This document shows, piece by piece, positions 7,110 through 14,420 of a DNA stretch of 15,889 nt (positions are counted from its first letter, which is position 1; each line of letters starts with the position of its first letter). This stretch comes from DATFJC01 sp964528795 (lineage in GTDB: Bacteria; Patescibacteriota; Patescibacteriia; UBA2591; UBA6264). The notes beneath the pieces were generated by a model that was not told where the DNA came from, made no database searches, and worked only from the letters and a program-made list of their open reading frames with translations. A program made the position numbers and the translations under genes. The stretch lies in assembly GCA_964528795.1 (NCBI GenBank), contig CAZGUY010000016.1, forward strand, positions 1 through 15,889, read 5' to 3'.

Positions 7110-7117
7110 CCTCCTTT
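7110..7117 (-). promoter_or_regulatory. Strong Shine-Dalgarno site of the DHH gene
   Basis: On the minus strand AAAGGAGG is followed by ATAAA and ATG. This near-perfect anti-16S match at a spacing of five fixes the start at 7104. Confidence 0.9.
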
Positions 7118-7158
7118 GGTTTTGTTTTTTTGTTTAAAGATCAAACTATGATAGGCTC

Positions 7159-7187
7159 ATATTAGTATAATTTTATTATTTTGTCAA
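7159..7187 (-). promoter_or_regulatory. Promoter of the DHH gene
   Basis: On the minus strand, consensus -35 TTGACA (7182-7187), a 17-bp spacer and -10 TAATAT (7159-7164, four of six). The predicted start near 7152 gives a leader of about 48 bases carrying the Shine-Dalgarno site. The -35 box begins four bases after the U-tract of the upstream gene's terminator. Confidence 0.7.
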
Positions 7188-7197
7188 GTAAAAAAAG

Positions 7198-7224
7198 AAG
7201 GATGATTGTTAATAAATCATCCTT
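7198..7224 (-). terminator. Intrinsic terminator of the 269-residue membrane protein gene
   Basis: AAGGATGATT (7198-7207) and AATCATCCTT (7215-7224) form a perfect 10-bp stem with a 7-base loop. On the minus strand it is followed by C and seven T residues overlapping 7190-7196, a good U-tract. A further weak 6-bp inverted repeat (7240-7245 and 7252-7257) overlaps the end of the coding region. Confidence 0.85.
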
Positions 7225-7244
7225 GTTTTTAAAAATATCAACTC

Positions 7245-8054
7245 TTATTTTAGAGTTAATTTTCTAATTCTGACTCCTATCATAAAAACAATAAAATAAG
7301 TAACAATGCTAGACCAAAATAAGATAGAGTTTGTGGTTAAATGAAAGCTCATTAAAGTAAAAAGTCCTGTTAAAAGGACTAGATCTAGAGCCAAATCAAA
7401 CAAGTCATAGATTCTTAAATAGTTTTCTCCTATGTAAGCTGATGACAAAAATAAGAGAAAAATAAATAAGAAGATAAAAACAAAGTTAACCAGAACAGTC
7501 ATATTAGGGCCTATTCCAAACCAAAAAACAACTAATGTACTTAAATATTTTACCAGGTAATAGGCGGCAATAAGCAGGCCGGTTGAAATTAAAGCAAATA
7601 AGCTCATTTTTTTAACCTTTTCTTTGGTGTTTATTTTAAAACAAATATAACCAATTACACCTAAAACAGCAACAGCTATTAATGACCATAGAATACTAAC
7701 AATTTTATTATGCTGAGAAACAAGCTTCTTATTAACCGTTTTTATGCTGTTATCATTTTGAGACATTACTAAGGTAGCAATCGAATCTTTCTTAGTCATT
7801 TTAACAACCGGAAACCAACCTTTCATAATAGGATTGGAATAGAAATTCTTTTTAATGGTTTTACCTTGCTTTAAGCTATCTATGTCTTTTTTAGACAAAT
7901 CTTTGTAATCTAGATATGGTGGAAGTTTTACTTTTTTATTAGACAATGCAGCTTGGGCTTTCTGATTTTCCGTTGGTTCATTATTGCGATTAATATTTAT
8001 TATGATTGTCACAAACATAAAAAATACTAAAATCCAGATCGTTTCATCTTTCAT
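7245..8054 (-). CDS. Uncharacterised membrane protein, one N-terminal helix plus a C-terminal helix bundle
   Basis: I do not recognise this 269-residue protein. A hydrophobic segment at residues 6-21 is followed by a polar, Lys/Asn/Gln-rich region (22-117). Four to six membrane segments then follow, at about 118-139, 150-180, 186-206, 218-236 and 243-261. The polar region contains LPPYLDYKDLSKKD and FYSNPIMKGWFPVV, with an aromatic and proline content that suggests a small folded domain, probably extracytoplasmic if the first helix is a signal anchor. There are no cysteines apart from Cys138 in a helix and no recognisable catalytic motif. The start is fixed by AAGGAGG six bases upstream. It has its own promoter and terminator, so it is a single-gene unit. 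It is divergent from the M23 peptidase gene, which hints at an envelope role but does not show one. Confidence 0.8.
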   Translation of the reverse strand: MKDETIWILVFFMFVTIIININRNNEPTENQKAQAALSNKKVKLPPYLDYKDLSKKDIDSLKQGKTIKKNFYSNPIMKGWFPVVKMTKKDSIATLVMSQNDNSIKTVNKKLVSQHNKIVSILWSLIAVAVLGVIGYICFKINTKEKVKKMSLFALISTGLLIAAYYLVKYLSTLVVFWFGIGPNMTVLVNFVFIFLFIFLLFLSSAYIGENYLRIYDLFDLALDLVLLTGLFTLMSFHLTTNSILFWSSIVTYFIVFMIGVRIRKLTLK

Positions 8055-8060
8055 GATAGA

Positions 8061-8067
8061 CCTCCTT
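8061..8067 (-). promoter_or_regulatory. Strong Shine-Dalgarno site of the 269-residue membrane protein gene
   Basis: On the minus strand AAGGAGG is followed by TCTATC and ATG (spacing six). It selects the ATG at 8054 over a second in-phase or nearby ATG at 8047. Confidence 0.9.
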
Positions 8068-8099
8068 TTTAATTTGAAAAAACTAACGTGTTATAAATT

Positions 8100-8128
8100 A
8101 TAATATCTTAAAAAATGCCTTTTGTCAA
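8100..8128 (-). promoter_or_regulatory. Promoter of the 269-residue membrane protein gene
   Basis: On the minus strand, consensus -35 TTGACA (8123-8128), a 17-bp spacer and -10 TATTAT (8100-8105, five of six). A perfect TATAAT overlaps at 8097-8102 but with a 20-bp spacer. The predicted leader is about 39 bases. The opposing strand carries the M23 peptidase promoter about 40 bases away. Confidence 0.75.
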
Positions 8129-8164
8129 GTTATTTTAAAGAATAGTTTTATTTTTTTGAAAATG

Positions 8165-8173
8165 TGTTAAAAT
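8165..8173 (+). promoter_or_regulatory. Extended -10 promoter of the M23 peptidase gene, predicting a leaderless mRNA
   Basis: TGTTAAAAT is an extended -10 element (TGn plus TAAAAT at 8168-8173, five of six). The predicted start is at about 8180, one base before the ATG at 8181. No convincing -35 box is seen at 16-18 bp, which is usual for extended -10 promoters. No Shine-Dalgarno site is present. Confidence 0.55.
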
Positions 8174-8180
8174 AATATAT

Positions 8181-9455
8181 ATGCCACAATATTTTTTTAA
8201 AAACAATAAAAAGGAAAAAATCAAAAAGTTAATACCTTTATTTGCTGCTATTTTAATTATTATAATAGGAGCTTTTGTTTTTATACCTAAAATCAAAAAA
8301 AGTTCTGCAGAAAGTTCTCAAACCTCTCTTCAAAAACAGATTAATAAAGATATTCAAAAAGCAGAAAAGAAACCTCAAATTATTCACAATCAATATATAG
8401 TTAAACAAGGAGAAGTATTTTCTCTTCTTTATGAAAAATTAAAATTAAGTAAAGAACAAGTGCAAAAAATTTATCAGGCCTCAAAAGATATTTATGATTT
8501 GAAAAATATAAAAGCAGGCAATAAAATTGAAACTATATTTAAGGATAATCAATTTCAGGAATTTATATATAATATTGATAATGAAAAATATCTAAAAATT
8601 ACAAAAGGTAAGGAAGGTAATTTTAAAGCTAATTTAAAAAAATATAATTATAAAACTGAAATAATTAGAAAAGAAGGAACTATTAATTCTAGTTTTTATA
8701 AGGCAGCTAAGAATAAAAATATTCCTGATAAAATCATTATGGAAATGGCTAATATTTTTGCCTGGGATGTAGATTTTGGTTTTGATATTCAAAAAGGAGA
8801 TAAATTTAAAGTAGTTTATGAAAAAAGAACTCTAGATGGGAAAGAAGTAAAGCCGGGGAAAATAATAATAGCTAAATTCGTTAACAGGGGAGAAGACCAT
8901 TATGGTTTATATTATGAAGACGATAATGGAGAATTTGATTATTATAATCTTAAGGGAAATAATTTAAAAAGAACCTTTTTAAGATCACCTCTTCAATTTA
9001 AATACATATCTTCCGGATTTACATATAAAAGGTGGCATCCTAAGTTTGGGGGTTATACACCTCACTTAGCAATAGATTATGCTGCTCCAAGTGGTACGCC
9101 TGTTGTATCTCCGGCAAAAGGAAGGGTTGTATTTGTAGGTTGGAAAAGCTGCATTGGTAGGACAATTACAATACGCCACAATTCTAAATATACTACTCGC
9201 TATTCCCACTTAATATCATATGCTGACGGTATATATGTTGGAGCTAATGTTAGGCAAGGTCAAATAATTGGGTATGTAGGCTCTACTGGAAGTTGTTCAA
9301 CCGGTCCTCACTTGGAATATGCTATGAAAGTTTATGGTCAAGCAGTAAATCCCCTACATCAAGAATTTGAACGCTTAAAATCAATCTCTCAAAAGAATAA
9401 GGCTGATTTTGAAATAAAAAAGCAAGCCCTTTTAGAGATGTTGGGTGAAAAATAA
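8181..9455 (+). CDS. M23 family peptidase, MepM-like, membrane anchored
   Basis: A 424-residue protein likely to cut peptidoglycan cross-links outside the membrane during wall growth. Domains in order are a Lys-rich N-terminus and membrane anchor (17-35), a LysM/OapA-like domain (70-121, QYIVKQGEVFSLLYEKL), a middle domain like that of MepM/Csd3 (about 160-260), an M23 domain (270-393), and a short charged helical tail. The M23 signature HLAID (His295, Asp299), YSHL (His343) and GPHLEYAM (His377) are present. The canonical H-x-H is H-L-E here, so Glu379 sits where the third zinc ligand is normally His. A HxD/HxE variant may be a known subgroup, so loss of activity should not be assumed. It heads the long plus-strand run and is divergent from an unknown membrane protein. 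Confidence 0.92.
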   Translation: MPQYFFKNNKKEKIKKLIPLFAAILIIIIGAFVFIPKIKKSSAESSQTSLQKQINKDIQKAEKKPQIIHNQYIVKQGEVFSLLYEKLKLSKEQVQKIYQASKDIYDLKNIKAGNKIETIFKDNQFQEFIYNIDNEKYLKITKGKEGNFKANLKKYNYKTEIIRKEGTINSSFYKAAKNKNIPDKIIMEMANIFAWDVDFGFDIQKGDKFKVVYEKRTLDGKEVKPGKIIIAKFVNRGEDHYGLYYEDDNGEFDYYNLKGNNLKRTFLRSPLQFKYISSGFTYKRWHPKFGGYTPHLAIDYAAPSGTPVVSPAKGRVVFVGWKSCIGRTITIRHNSKYTTRYSHLISYADGIYVGANVRQGQIIGYVGSTGSCSTGPHLEYAMKVYGQAVNPLHQEFERLKSISQKNKADFEIKKQALLEMLGEK

Positions 9456-9480
9456 TACAAATATTTAATTAATCAACATT

Positions 9481-11211
9481 ATGGAAAGTATTGATAATAT
9501 TAGAGTAGCAAAAGTATTAGATGATATGGCTGATATTTTAGAAATTATAGAAGGTAATCGTTTTAGAATTTCTGCCAATAGAAAAGCAGCTCGTTCTATT
9601 GAAAATTTAAGCAAAGATATTGTTAAAGTTTATGAGAATGACAAACTCCAAACAATACCTGGAGTAGGGAAGGGTATTGAAAAACATATTAAAGAAATAA
9701 TTAAAACTGGTAAAAGTAAAGAATTGGAAAAATTAAGAAAAAAAATACCAAAAGGAGTTACAAAGTTAATGGAAATAGAAGGAGTTGGCCCTAAAAAAGC
9801 TAAACTTTTTTATAATAAATTTGGAGTCGAGTCTATTAAGGATTTAAAAAAATTAGTTAAATCTCATAAGCTAAGAGACTTAAAGGGTTGGGGAGAAAAA
9901 AGCGAACAAAATATTTTAAAAGGAATTAAGCTTTATAAAAAATTTAGCGAGCGTTTTGCTCTAGGGGCAATTTATGATATGGCTCTAAATATAAAGCAAA
10001 AACTAGAAAAGTCGGATTTAACTAAAAAGGTAGAAATATGTGGTTCTTTTCGAAGAGCTAAGGAAACGGTTGGTGATCTGGATATTTTGATTACCTCAGA
10101 GCAACCTAAAAAAGCTATTAATTTCTTTACCTCTTTAAAAGAAATAAATCAAGTTTTACAAAATGGTGATACTAAAGCTCGAGTTACTATCAAACATGGC
10201 CCAGAAGCTGACTTAAGAGTAGTGGACCCAAAAAGTTTTGGAGCTGCAATGCATTATTTTACCGGCTCAAAAGACCATAATATACATATTAGAAAAATGG
10301 GAATTAAACAAGGTTTAAAAATTAACGAATATGGCGTTTTTAAGAAAAAAAACAACAAAAGAGTAGGAGGGGAAACTGAAAAAGAAATATTTAAATCAGT
10401 TAATCTTCCATTTATACCACCGGAAATTAGAGAAGATAAAGGAGAAATTGAAGCTGCTAAAGAAAATAAACTTCCCAAACTTATAACAAATAAGGATATA
10501 AAAGGTGACCTTCAAATGCATAGCAAGTGGTCTGACGGTAATACTTCCATTTTAGAAATGGCTAAGGCTTGTAAAAAAAGGGGTTATAAATATATTGCTA
10601 TGACTGACCACGCTTCACCCCTAGGAATGATAAATGGAATAGATAAGAATAATTCTTCAGATTATTTAAAAGATATCAAAAAAGCAGACCAAAAAATAAA
10701 TGGCATTAAAATTTTTGCTGGTTGTGAAGTAGATATCTTAGATGACGGCTCTTTATATTTACCAGATAAAATTCTTAAAAAATTTGACATTGTTTTAGGA
10801 GCAATTCATTCTGGCTTTAAAAAGGATAAAGAAGATCAAACTAAAAGAGTTTTAAAAGCAATAGAGAATAAATATGTTAATATATTAGCCCATCCAACAG
10901 GGCGAATGATAAATAAAAGAGAACCAATTAACTTAGATATAGATAAATTAATTAAAAAAGCAAAAACTACAAATACGATTTTAGAAATCAATGCTTCTTG
11001 GCAACGACTTGATCTAAAAGATACTCATGTCTTTTTAGCTAAAAAACAGGGAGTAAAATTGGTTATTTCAACTGACTCCCATGATCCAAAAACATTATCA
11101 ACTATGAGATTTGGTGTTTTAACAGGAAGAAGGGGGTGGCTTGAGAAAAAGGATGTAATTAATACAAAAACATTAAAGGATTTAAAAAATATTTTTAAGA
11201 TCAAAAAATAA
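9481..11211 (+). CDS. polX: DNA polymerase/3'-5' exonuclease PolX
   Basis: A 576-residue family X DNA polymerase with a C-terminal PHP domain, a bacterial gap-filling repair enzyme of the length of B. subtilis PolX (570). The N-terminal 8-kDa-like region has helix-hairpin-helix motifs around IPGVGKGIEK (59-68) and IEGVGPKKAK (99-108). The polymerase site is GSFRRAKETVGDLDIL (188-203) with Asp199 and Asp201, plus Asp244 in EADLRVVD. HYFTGSKDHN (258-267) is the conserved finger segment. The PHP site shows LQMHSKWSDG (344-353), TDH (375-377), Glu416, His443, His471 and TDSH (531-534), with Gln345 where motif I often has the first His of H-x-H. It follows the peptidase gene by 25 bases. A weak TTTAAT lies at 9464-9469, but I do not call a promoter. 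Confidence 0.96.
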   Translation: MESIDNIRVAKVLDDMADILEIIEGNRFRISANRKAARSIENLSKDIVKVYENDKLQTIPGVGKGIEKHIKEIIKTGKSKELEKLRKKIPKGVTKLMEIEGVGPKKAKLFYNKFGVESIKDLKKLVKSHKLRDLKGWGEKSEQNILKGIKLYKKFSERFALGAIYDMALNIKQKLEKSDLTKKVEICGSFRRAKETVGDLDILITSEQPKKAINFFTSLKEINQVLQNGDTKARVTIKHGPEADLRVVDPKSFGAAMHYFTGSKDHNIHIRKMGIKQGLKINEYGVFKKKNNKRVGGETEKEIFKSVNLPFIPPEIREDKGEIEAAKENKLPKLITNKDIKGDLQMHSKWSDGNTSILEMAKACKKRGYKYIAMTDHASPLGMINGIDKNNSSDYLKDIKKADQKINGIKIFAGCEVDILDDGSLYLPDKILKKFDIVLGAIHSGFKKDKEDQTKRVLKAIENKYVNILAHPTGRMINKREPINLDIDKLIKKAKTTNTILEINASWQRLDLKDTHVFLAKKQGVKLVISTDSHDPKTLSTMRFGVLTGRRGWLEKKDVINTKTLKDLKNIFKIKK

Positions 11212-11213
11212 TT

Positions 11214-11242
11214 TTTACAATAAATAAAAAAAATATTATAAT
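11214..11242 (+). promoter_or_regulatory. Promoter of the uppP-ftsQ run, predicting a leaderless mRNA
   Basis: -35 TTTACA (11214-11219, five of six), an exact 17-bp spacer and consensus -10 TATAAT (11237-11242). The predicted start at about 11249 is two bases before the ATG at 11251. The -35 box starts three bases after the polX stop codon, and no terminator separates the two genes. Confidence 0.7.
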
Positions 11243-11250
11243 AAATCTAT

Positions 11251-11985
11251 ATGGAATACTTACTATTAGGCGTATTACAGGGAATATTTGAATGGTTACC
11301 TATTTCAAGCGAAGGAATAGTGGCTCTTTCTAGTGAATTACTTAAATTAGATTTAAATGCTATTGATATTGCTCTGTTTTTACATTTAGGCACCCTTTTA
11401 GCAGTTTTAGTTTATTTTAGGAAGGACTGGAAAGAAATAATTCTTTTAAAAAATCGTAAACTACTTTATTTTTTAATTATCACCACTGTTGTTTCTCTTG
11501 GAGTTGGCTTTCCTCTTTATCATTTAATAAGTGATGTTTCTTTAGGAGCTGGTCTTCTTTTTCTAATGGGTGGTGGTTTGTTCTTAACTAGTTATTTTCA
11601 TAATAAAAAAACTAAACCTGAGCTTAGTATAAATCAAACCGCTCTTGTATCTGGCATTCTTCAAGGCTTAGCTGTCATACCCGGACTCTCTCGTTCTGGC
11701 TCTACAATATTTGGTTTATCTTTTTCAAATTTTTCGCCCAAGAAAATTCTTACTTTGTCTTATTTAATGTCAGCTCCTATTATTTTAGCTTCTAATTCTT
11801 ATCTTTTTATAAAAAATCCAATTCTCCTATCAAGGGGTTGGCCGGCTTTAATAGTAAGCTTTATAATCGGTGTTTTAACCCTAAAAGCTCTACTTTATTT
11901 AGTAGATAAAATCAATTTTGCTAAATTTACCTTTATTTTTGGAATTCTTTGTATAATAGGAGCTGTTATAAGTTGGTTAATTTAA
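11251..11985 (+). CDS. uppP: Undecaprenyl-diphosphatase, UppP/BacA family (archaeal-like variant)
   Basis: A 244-residue multi-helix membrane protein that should dephosphorylate undecaprenyl diphosphate to recycle the lipid carrier for wall and glycan synthesis. Motif 1 is LQGIFEWLPISSEG (9-22) and motif 2 is VIPGLSRSGSTI (142-153) with Arg148. Aligned with E. coli BacA, Glu21, the Ser pair and the motif 2 Arg are kept. The first Glu (E17) is Gln10 and the His of SSTGH (H30) is Ile23. The form QGxxEWLPISSEG is one I associate with archaeal members. It is shorter than typical bacterial proteins (about 260-280). It appears to be the first gene of its own transcript, upstream of the AmmeMemoRadiSam genes and ddl. 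Confidence 0.9.
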   Translation: MEYLLLGVLQGIFEWLPISSEGIVALSSELLKLDLNAIDIALFLHLGTLLAVLVYFRKDWKEIILLKNRKLLYFLIITTVVSLGVGFPLYHLISDVSLGAGLLFLMGGGLFLTSYFHNKKTKPELSINQTALVSGILQGLAVIPGLSRSGSTIFGLSFSNFSPKKILTLSYLMSAPIILASNSYLFIKNPILLSRGWPALIVSFIIGVLTLKALLYLVDKINFAKFTFIFGILCIIGAVISWLI

Positions 11986-11995
11986 TTTTAAATTT

Positions 11996-13045
11996 ATGAA
12001 ACAAGCCTTACTTTATAAACACAAAAATAAAAACCACGTTCAATGCAATGCTTGTTCATGGCATTGTGATATCGCTCCTGGTAAGACAGGAGTTTGTGGT
12101 GTAAGAAAAAATATAGATGGTGAACTTTATTCATTGGTTTATGGAAAACCGGTTTCAGTTAACATTGATCCTATTGAAAAAAAACCTTTTTACCACTTTC
12201 TACCAAGAGCTCCTGTTTTTTCTATTGGAACAATAGGGTGTAATTTTCAATGTCAATTTTGTCAAAATTGGGGCATTTCCCAAAAACCAAAACAAATTAA
12301 AAAAGATAAAAGCATGGATTTAGAAACCCTAATGGATCGCTATGAAACATGGAGCCCTGAAAGAATTGTTGACCATTGTAAAGATAAAAATATTCCTGTA
12401 ATAGCTTACACATATAATGAGCCAGCTGTATTTTTTAGATACGCTTATGATACAGCTCGACTAGCTTATAAAAATGGAATAAAAAACGTTTATGTATCAA
12501 ATGGTTTTGAATCAAAAGAAGCTCTTGAAAAAATCACTCCTTATTTAGATGCTATTAATATAGATTTAAAATCCTTTTCTTCTGAATTTTATAAAAAAAT
12601 TTGTAAAGGTAAACTAGATCCAGTTAAAAGAAATATTAAAGATATTGCTAAAAATCATAAAAATGTTTGGCTTGAGATTATTACACTTTTAATACCAGGT
12701 GAAAATGATAGTGAACAAGAAATTAAAGATATTGCTAATTTTATAGCTGATATTAACAAAGATATCCCTTGGCACATATCAAGATTTCATCCAGCTTATA
12801 AAATGAAAGATAAACCAATCACCAGCAAGGAAACTATAGAAAAAGCTTACAAAATAGGCAAGGAGGCCGGTTTAAACTTTGTTTATATTGGTAATATGCC
12901 TCATAAAAAAGCTAAAAATACTAATTGTCCAAATTGTAACAATCCAGTTGTAGATAGAACAGGATATGATATTAAGGTTAACTTGAAAGGTAATACATGT
13001 CCTGAATGTGGTTTTGTTATTCCGGGTGTTTGGCAAAATTTTTAA
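11996..13045 (+). CDS. amrS: AmmeMemoRadiSam system radical SAM enzyme
   Basis: A 349-residue radical SAM protein. The 4Fe-4S cluster motif is GCNFQCQFCQNW (81-92; Cys82, Cys86, Cys89). A Cys-rich N-terminal segment (Cys17, 20, 24, 34) precedes it. IDPIEKKPFYHFLP (57-70) and YTYNEPAVFFRY (138-149) are hallmarks of this branch, which resembles pyruvate-formate-lyase activating enzymes. The C-terminus carries a zinc ribbon (Cys311, 314, 335, 338). The enzyme is defined by its constant linkage to Memo and AMMECR1 proteins, both of which follow here. The reaction and substrate are not established to my knowledge. It begins 10 bases after uppP and 11 bases precede amrB, so the genes are likely co-transcribed. 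Confidence 0.95.
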   Translation: MKQALLYKHKNKNHVQCNACSWHCDIAPGKTGVCGVRKNIDGELYSLVYGKPVSVNIDPIEKKPFYHFLPRAPVFSIGTIGCNFQCQFCQNWGISQKPKQIKKDKSMDLETLMDRYETWSPERIVDHCKDKNIPVIAYTYNEPAVFFRYAYDTARLAYKNGIKNVYVSNGFESKEALEKITPYLDAINIDLKSFSSEFYKKICKGKLDPVKRNIKDIAKNHKNVWLEIITLLIPGENDSEQEIKDIANFIADINKDIPWHISRFHPAYKMKDKPITSKETIEKAYKIGKEAGLNFVYIGNMPHKKAKNTNCPNCNNPVVDRTGYDIKVNLKGNTCPECGFVIPGVWQNF

Positions 13046-13056
13046 TCTAAATTTTT

Positions 13057-13860
13057 ATGCGTTTACCAATTGCAGCGGGTAAATTCTACCCTGCTAACAA
13101 AACTAAATTAAAAAATATAATTAAAGAAAAACTAAAAAGAGCAGATAGGGTTGTAGCAAAGCCTAAAATTCTTATTTTACCTCATGCAGGTTACAGATTT
13201 TGTGCTGATGTTATGGCCGCTGGTTTAAAGCAAGCTGAAAATAAAGAAATTAATAAAATAATTTTAATTGGCCCATCTCATCAACCCTTTGAGGGAATTT
13301 GTTTTTATAAAAATGGGAACTGGAAAACCCCTTTAGGGGAAGTGAATATCGATTTAGATTATATTAAAAAAATTCAAAAGCAATCAAATTTTTCCTTTGA
13401 TTCTGTCATTCATAAATATGAACACTCGATAGAAGTTTTAATACCCTTTTTGCAAGTTGTATTTAACAAACTTAAAATAATTCCTGTATTAATAGGGGAC
13501 TCCAGCATAAAAGAGAAAGAAAGTCTAGCTTCTCTTATTAAACAAAACATTGATAATAACACTTTAGTTATTATAAGTTCGGACCTTTCTCATTATCCTG
13601 AAAAAGAAATCGCTGAAAAAGAAGACAAAAAAACTCTTGATTCTATTACAAAGGGCTTAGAAGCGTTTAAAGAGCGTTTAAAAGAAGAAAAGAAAAAGGT
13701 TGATACTTATGCTTGTGGTAAAGAAGCAATAGAAGTAGCTTTAATATTAAAAGAAAAATTAGATTTAAACAATTCTCATATTATTAAATATCATAACTCT
13801 GGTGATATAACTAAGAATTCTATGAGGGTAGTAGGTTACGGAGCTATAAGTTTTAATTAA
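13057..13860 (+). CDS. amrB: AmmeMemoRadiSam system protein B (Memo family)
   Basis: A 267-residue Memo-like protein, structurally related to extradiol dioxygenases and metal-binding in eukaryotic MEMO1. Conserved residues are all visible: PHAGY (42-46, His43), GPSHQ (72-76, His75), EHSIE (122-126, His123), SSDLSHY (174-180, Asp176 and His179) and YACGKEAI (218-225, Cys220). These match the metal/active-site residues of MEMO1 (H49, H81, D189, H192, C244) in order. The opening RLPIAAGKFYPA is also typical. It sits between the radical SAM enzyme and the AMMECR1 protein with gaps of 11 and 13 bases. A redox or modification role with its partners is plausible but not shown. Confidence 0.95.
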   Translation: MRLPIAAGKFYPANKTKLKNIIKEKLKRADRVVAKPKILILPHAGYRFCADVMAAGLKQAENKEINKIILIGPSHQPFEGICFYKNGNWKTPLGEVNIDLDYIKKIQKQSNFSFDSVIHKYEHSIEVLIPFLQVVFNKLKIIPVLIGDSSIKEKESLASLIKQNIDNNTLVIISSDLSHYPEKEIAEKEDKKTLDSITKGLEAFKERLKEEKKKVDTYACGKEAIEVALILKEKLDLNNSHIIKYHNSGDITKNSMRVVGYGAISFN

Positions 13861-13873
13861 TTATTTATCTATT

Positions 13874-14419
13874 ATGCAAGAAAAAAATCAAAAAATTCTT
13901 AAAAAAATTGCTAGACAAAGTATTAAAAATTCTATTAAAGGCAAGAAAGTAGATTTAAAACATTTCTTTAATAAAGAAATACCAGAAGAATTAAAGAAAA
14001 AAACAGGTGCTTTTGTAACTTTAAATAAAAACGATAAACTTAGAGGATGTGTAGGGCGAATCAAAGAAGAAAAGTTACCAATTTATAAATTAATTCCCAA
14101 AATGGCTGTTGCAGCTGCCCTAAAAGATAATCGCTTTATGCCTGTTACTATAAGCGAGTTAGATGATATAGATATAAACATTTCTATTCTTTCACCTTTA
14201 AAAAAGACAAATAAACCTAATGAGGATATTAAAATAGGTAAGCACGGAGTCTATGTAAAAAAAGATTTCAAGTCAGCTGTTTTTTTGCCTGAGGTAGCAA
14301 AAGAAGCTGGTTGGAATTTGGAAGAATTGATGAATAACCTATTAAAAAAGGGGAGAATACAGGGAGGTTGGAGAAAGGGAGATATTAATATATATACTTT
14401 TACAACTAATTCGTTTTAA
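13874..14419 (+). CDS. amrA: AmmeMemoRadiSam system protein A (AMMECR1 domain)
   Basis: A 181-residue AMMECR1-domain protein. The signature LRGCVG (56-61) is intact, followed by the typical DNRFMPVTISEL segment (85-96) and FLPEVAKEAGWN (137-148). The family is universal in archaea and eukaryotes and patchy in bacteria; its molecular function is unknown. It completes the radical SAM-Memo-AMMECR1 trio and ends one base before the ATG of a small membrane protein gene, which suggests translational coupling. No Shine-Dalgarno site precedes it. Confidence 0.95.
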   Translation: MQEKNQKILKKIARQSIKNSIKGKKVDLKHFFNKEIPEELKKKTGAFVTLNKNDKLRGCVGRIKEEKLPIYKLIPKMAVAAALKDNRFMPVTISELDDIDINISILSPLKKTNKPNEDIKIGKHGVYVKKDFKSAVFLPEVAKEAGWNLEELMNNLLKKGRIQGGWRKGDINIYTFTTNSF

Positions 14420-14420
14420 A

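Noticed and set aside
7240..7257. Inverted repeat AACTCT/AGAGTT at the end of the 269-residue protein gene
   Set aside because: The 6-bp AT-rich stem overlaps the coding end and is weak. The 10-bp hairpin at 7198-7224 is the convincing terminator.
10254..10478. Minus-strand open frame inside polX
   Set aside because: It is a shadow of polX codon usage, with no start signal or family features.
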